From IMG/VR virus record IMGVR_UViG_3300020165_000196, positions 1 to 20,442 of that record: 20,442 bases of DNA, one strand, 5' to 3'. Below are positions 18,929 through 20,442 of this stretch, piece by piece. This DNA is from a virus. Each line of letters begins with the position of its first letter. Within the stretch, counting starts at the first letter, position 1. The position numbers and the translations under genes are program-made. The notes beneath the pieces were generated by a model. It did no database searches. It was not told the DNA's origin and was given only the letters and a program-made list of their open reading frames with translations.

Positions 18929-18956
18929 GAAACCCCCGGTAGACGCTAAGGGTTTC
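18929..18956 (-). terminator. Stem-loop at the end of the chaperonin/zinc-ribbon unit
   Basis: GAAACCC and GGGTTTC form perfect seven-base arms around a 14-base loop. The stem begins within the TGA stop codon of the zinc-ribbon gene, and ACATTTT follows on the minus strand. Position suggests transcript termination or 3'-end protection; the T-tract is weak, so a classical intrinsic terminator is uncertain. Confidence 0.5.
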
Positions 18957-19131
18957 ATTTTATAGCCTTTGTGAACACTGAGTCCTCCCAAAGATGACCG
19001 CATTCTCTGCATTTCCAAATGTATACTCTTGTTCTTTTTTCATCATGAAATCTTCCAGATATTCTAATAGGTATATGTTTATGATTACATTTCCTACAAG
19101 ATACTTTTAATCTTTCAGAAAGTTTTTTCAT
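18955..19131 (-). CDS. TFIIS-like zinc-ribbon protein
   Basis: 58 residues. Its ATG overlaps the TAA of the chaperonin gene (TAATG), with GAGG nine bases upstream (19141 to 19144). Four cysteines form two knuckles, C12-R-K-C15 and C41-R-E-C44, separated by 25 residues; the second is followed by GHLW. This spacing and the WKCRECGHLW end closely resemble the C-terminal ribbon of TFIIS/TFS and RPB9 (about 24 residues between knuckles, then C..CG..W). An acidic DE pair (residues 30 and 31) lies on the predicted hairpin, near where TFIIS carries its catalytic DE, but two residues further from the second knuckle. The N-terminus is basic. A role in RNA polymerase binding is plausible; a plain nucleic-acid-binding zinc ribbon is the alternative. 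The coupling to the chaperonin means one transcript. Confidence 0.75.
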   Translation of the reverse strand: MKKLSERLKVSCRKCNHKHIPIRISGRFHDEKRTRVYIWKCRECGHLWEDSVFTKAIK

Positions 19132-20442
19132 TATTCTATTCCTCTTTTTGCAATAATATCGTCAATTTTTAATATTGCAGTAGTGACTTCAGTTGCACTA
19201 AGAATTGCTTGTCTTACTAAATCACAAGGTTCAACAACACCAACTTCCAACATATCAGTAATGCCGCCATCATCTACATTTACACCCATATGATAGTCAC
19301 CGTCTGATATAGCATGTCTCATATCAAGTATGATATCTAATGGGTCATGCCCTGCATTTTCTGCTATGGTAGCAGGTAATATTTCCAATGCATCTGCAAA
19401 TGCATTGATAGCCATCTGTGCTCTCCCCTCGACAGTATTAGCCTTACTTCTCAGATAATTAGCAAGAGAAGCATAGGTAGACCCTCCACCTGTTACAATT
19501 TTCCCACCATTCATGACTAGAGACACTACACCTAACGCATCATCAAAACCACGGGCGACTTCATCAAGAGTTGAACTTGTTGCCCCTCTTAATATGAGTG
19601 TAGATTGATTTGATTTGTCTCCGCCATTAACGAATAGGTAATTAATTTCATTAAATATTTTTCTTTCAACATTACCCGAAATTAAATTTTCTATATCGCT
19701 AGGAGTTTGTGCGATGCGAGATTTTAGTGCCAGTGACAATCCTTTCATTGCAGATTCAGGAACTCTCCTTATTATTGCTATATTTTGTTTTGATAAATAA
19801 GCCGCTACATCATCATTTACTCCATCTCTAATGAAAACTACACCTCCGTTTGGTAACATGTTGCCAATTCTTTTTGCTTCTAATAACATCTCATCTTTAT
19901 CAGAAGATTTGAATGCACTATAATTTTTCATGTCCATTGAGACTTGAATATTTTTTTCTGTCTTCTTAGGTTCTAATCCTGAATTTAATAATATTATATT
20001 AGTTAAATTTTCTTCATCTACTTCATAAACAAAATCTTTGTTAACTACAACACCGTTAAAGAAATATGAATCAGATAAAGCACCGCCAGCCATTCCAACA
20101 ACTTTTACTTTATCCGCACTACCTGCAACATTAACTGCTTCAACACATAGTTCTGAAACTTGTTCGATGGCTGATTCTAATGTTTTACCTGTAACTGCTG
20201 TTTTTGCAATTTGTAACAATTCTTTTTTATTTGCATCAAAAGATAAGTAATTATCTAAATATTCTATAGCCATTGTAGCCGCTTGATTATATCCTTTGCA
20301 AACGAGATTAGGGTGTAATCCTTTGGTGAATAAATGTTCTGAATCTGTAAGTAATTGACCTGCTAATATTACAGTTGAAGTTGTACCATCATAACATAAT
20401 GCTTCTTGCGTTTTCGCTATATCTACCATCATCTTCGCACCC
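19131..20442 (-). CDS. Group II chaperonin (thermosome-like subunit), N-terminus missing
   Basis: About 436 residues are visible; the 5' end lies past the right edge, since the frame continues upstream of the ATG at 20432 as GAK, matching the thermosome pattern A(K)M(L/M)VE(V/I)AKTQ. The family total is usually near 540, so roughly 75 to 100 residues are missing. Visible in order: the ATP motif region KTQEALCYDGTTSTV (equatorial), intermediate segment KVVGMAGGALSDSYFFNGVVV, the apical domain with the helical protrusion around KNYSAFKSSDKDEM, IRDGVNDDVAAYL and IIRRVPESAMKGL, then FDDALGVV with the conserved catalytic aspartate, TGGGSTYASL, AFADALEILPATIAENAGHDPLD and a LKIDDIIAKRGIE end without the Gly-Met tail. 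It would form an ATP-driven folding ring. Odd: the GDGTT motif reads YDGTT, and the acidic residue after GGGA is absent. In tailed viruses it could fold large virion proteins. Confidence 0.93.
   Translation of the reverse strand, partial: GAKMMVDIAKTQEALCYDGTTSTVILAGQLLTDSEHLFTKGLHPNLVCKGYNQAATMAIEYLDNYLSFDANKKELLQIAKTAVTGKTLESAIEQVSELCVEAVNVAGSADKVKVVGMAGGALSDSYFFNGVVVNKDFVYEVDEENLTNIILLNSGLEPKKTEKNIQVSMDMKNYSAFKSSDKDEMLLEAKRIGNMLPNGGVVFIRDGVNDDVAAYLSKQNIAIIRRVPESAMKGLSLALKSRIAQTPSDIENLISGNVERKIFNEINYLFVNGGDKSNQSTLILRGATSSTLDEVARGFDDALGVVSLVMNGGKIVTGGGSTYASLANYLRSKANTVEGRAQMAINAFADALEILPATIAENAGHDPLDIILDMRHAISDGDYHMGVNVDDGGITDMLEVGVVEPCDLVRQAILSATEVTTAILKIDDIIAKRGIE

Larger units (their letters stand above)
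18772..18954. other. Non-coding interval between the two minus-strand units
   Basis: 183 bases without a convincing gene. It holds the micro-ORF promoter, the stem-loop at 18843 to 18863, part of the terminator-like stem-loop, and a second TATAAAAG on the plus strand at 18890 to 18897 with no ORF after it. A longer minus-strand frame across 18812 to 19018 runs over the zinc-ribbon gene in another frame and is a shadow. Confidence 0.6.

Noticed and set aside
18830-18960. Possible tRNA or box C/D RNA in the non-coding interval
   Set aside because: GGGGGAACAG and the stem-loops do not fold into a cloverleaf with a TTC arm, and no paired C and D boxes are found at proper spacing.
18812-19018. 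68-residue minus-strand ORF
   Set aside because: It overlaps the zinc-ribbon gene in another frame and runs through the stem-loop; its residues show no domain, while the zinc ribbon has four placed cysteines and an SD.
20038-20250. Plus-strand 70-residue ORF opposite the chaperonin
   Set aside because: Antisense shadow; the chaperonin frame is clearly conserved there.

Overview
The window looks like the tail end of the structural module of a tailed virus of a marine archaeon, followed by a short accessory block on the opposite strand. DNA is AT-rich throughout. The fibre proteins are of the type common in marine tailed viruses (tandem VGIGTTSP-like modules, LTGNADTA and TGDLTVNGTTT stretches). 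The archaeal assignment rests on a group II (thermosome-type) chaperonin gene and on an archaeal TATA-box promoter placed for leaderless transcription. Magroviruses of Marine Group II (Poseidoniales) archaea, which I recall as carrying thermosome genes, are the closest match I know; this is inference, since no polymerase, capsid or terminase gene is in view.

Plus strand, 1 to 18478: one apparent transcription unit of six genes with almost no spacing (ATGA overlap, TAATG overlap, then gaps of 1, 9 and 2 bases). In order: a giant protein of more than 2,500 residues with an open 5' end and no family I recognise; a baseplate-hub-like protein with a modular beta-rich C-terminal half; a small tail-fibre-associated protein; an 815-residue fibre or collar protein; a 1,671-residue fibre with ten VGIGTTSP-type modules and a beta-rich tip; and a small tail fibre assembly chaperone-like protein.

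Minus strand, 20442 down to 18479: a group II chaperonin whose N-terminus lies beyond the right edge, then a 58-residue TFIIS-like zinc-ribbon protein coupled to it by a TAATG overlap, ending in a stem-loop. After 183 non-coding bases containing a stem-loop and an archaeal promoter comes a chain of four tiny overlapping ORFs (26, 29, 22 and 24 residues), unusually rich in tryptophan, whose last stop codon abuts the stop codon of the plus-strand unit. This micro-ORF chain and the coupled zinc ribbon are the least ordinary parts of the window.

Functional reading: the plus-strand genes build the host-recognition end of the tail. The chaperonin could help fold virion proteins such as these very large ones, and the zinc ribbon could act on host or viral transcription. 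Both roles are inferred.
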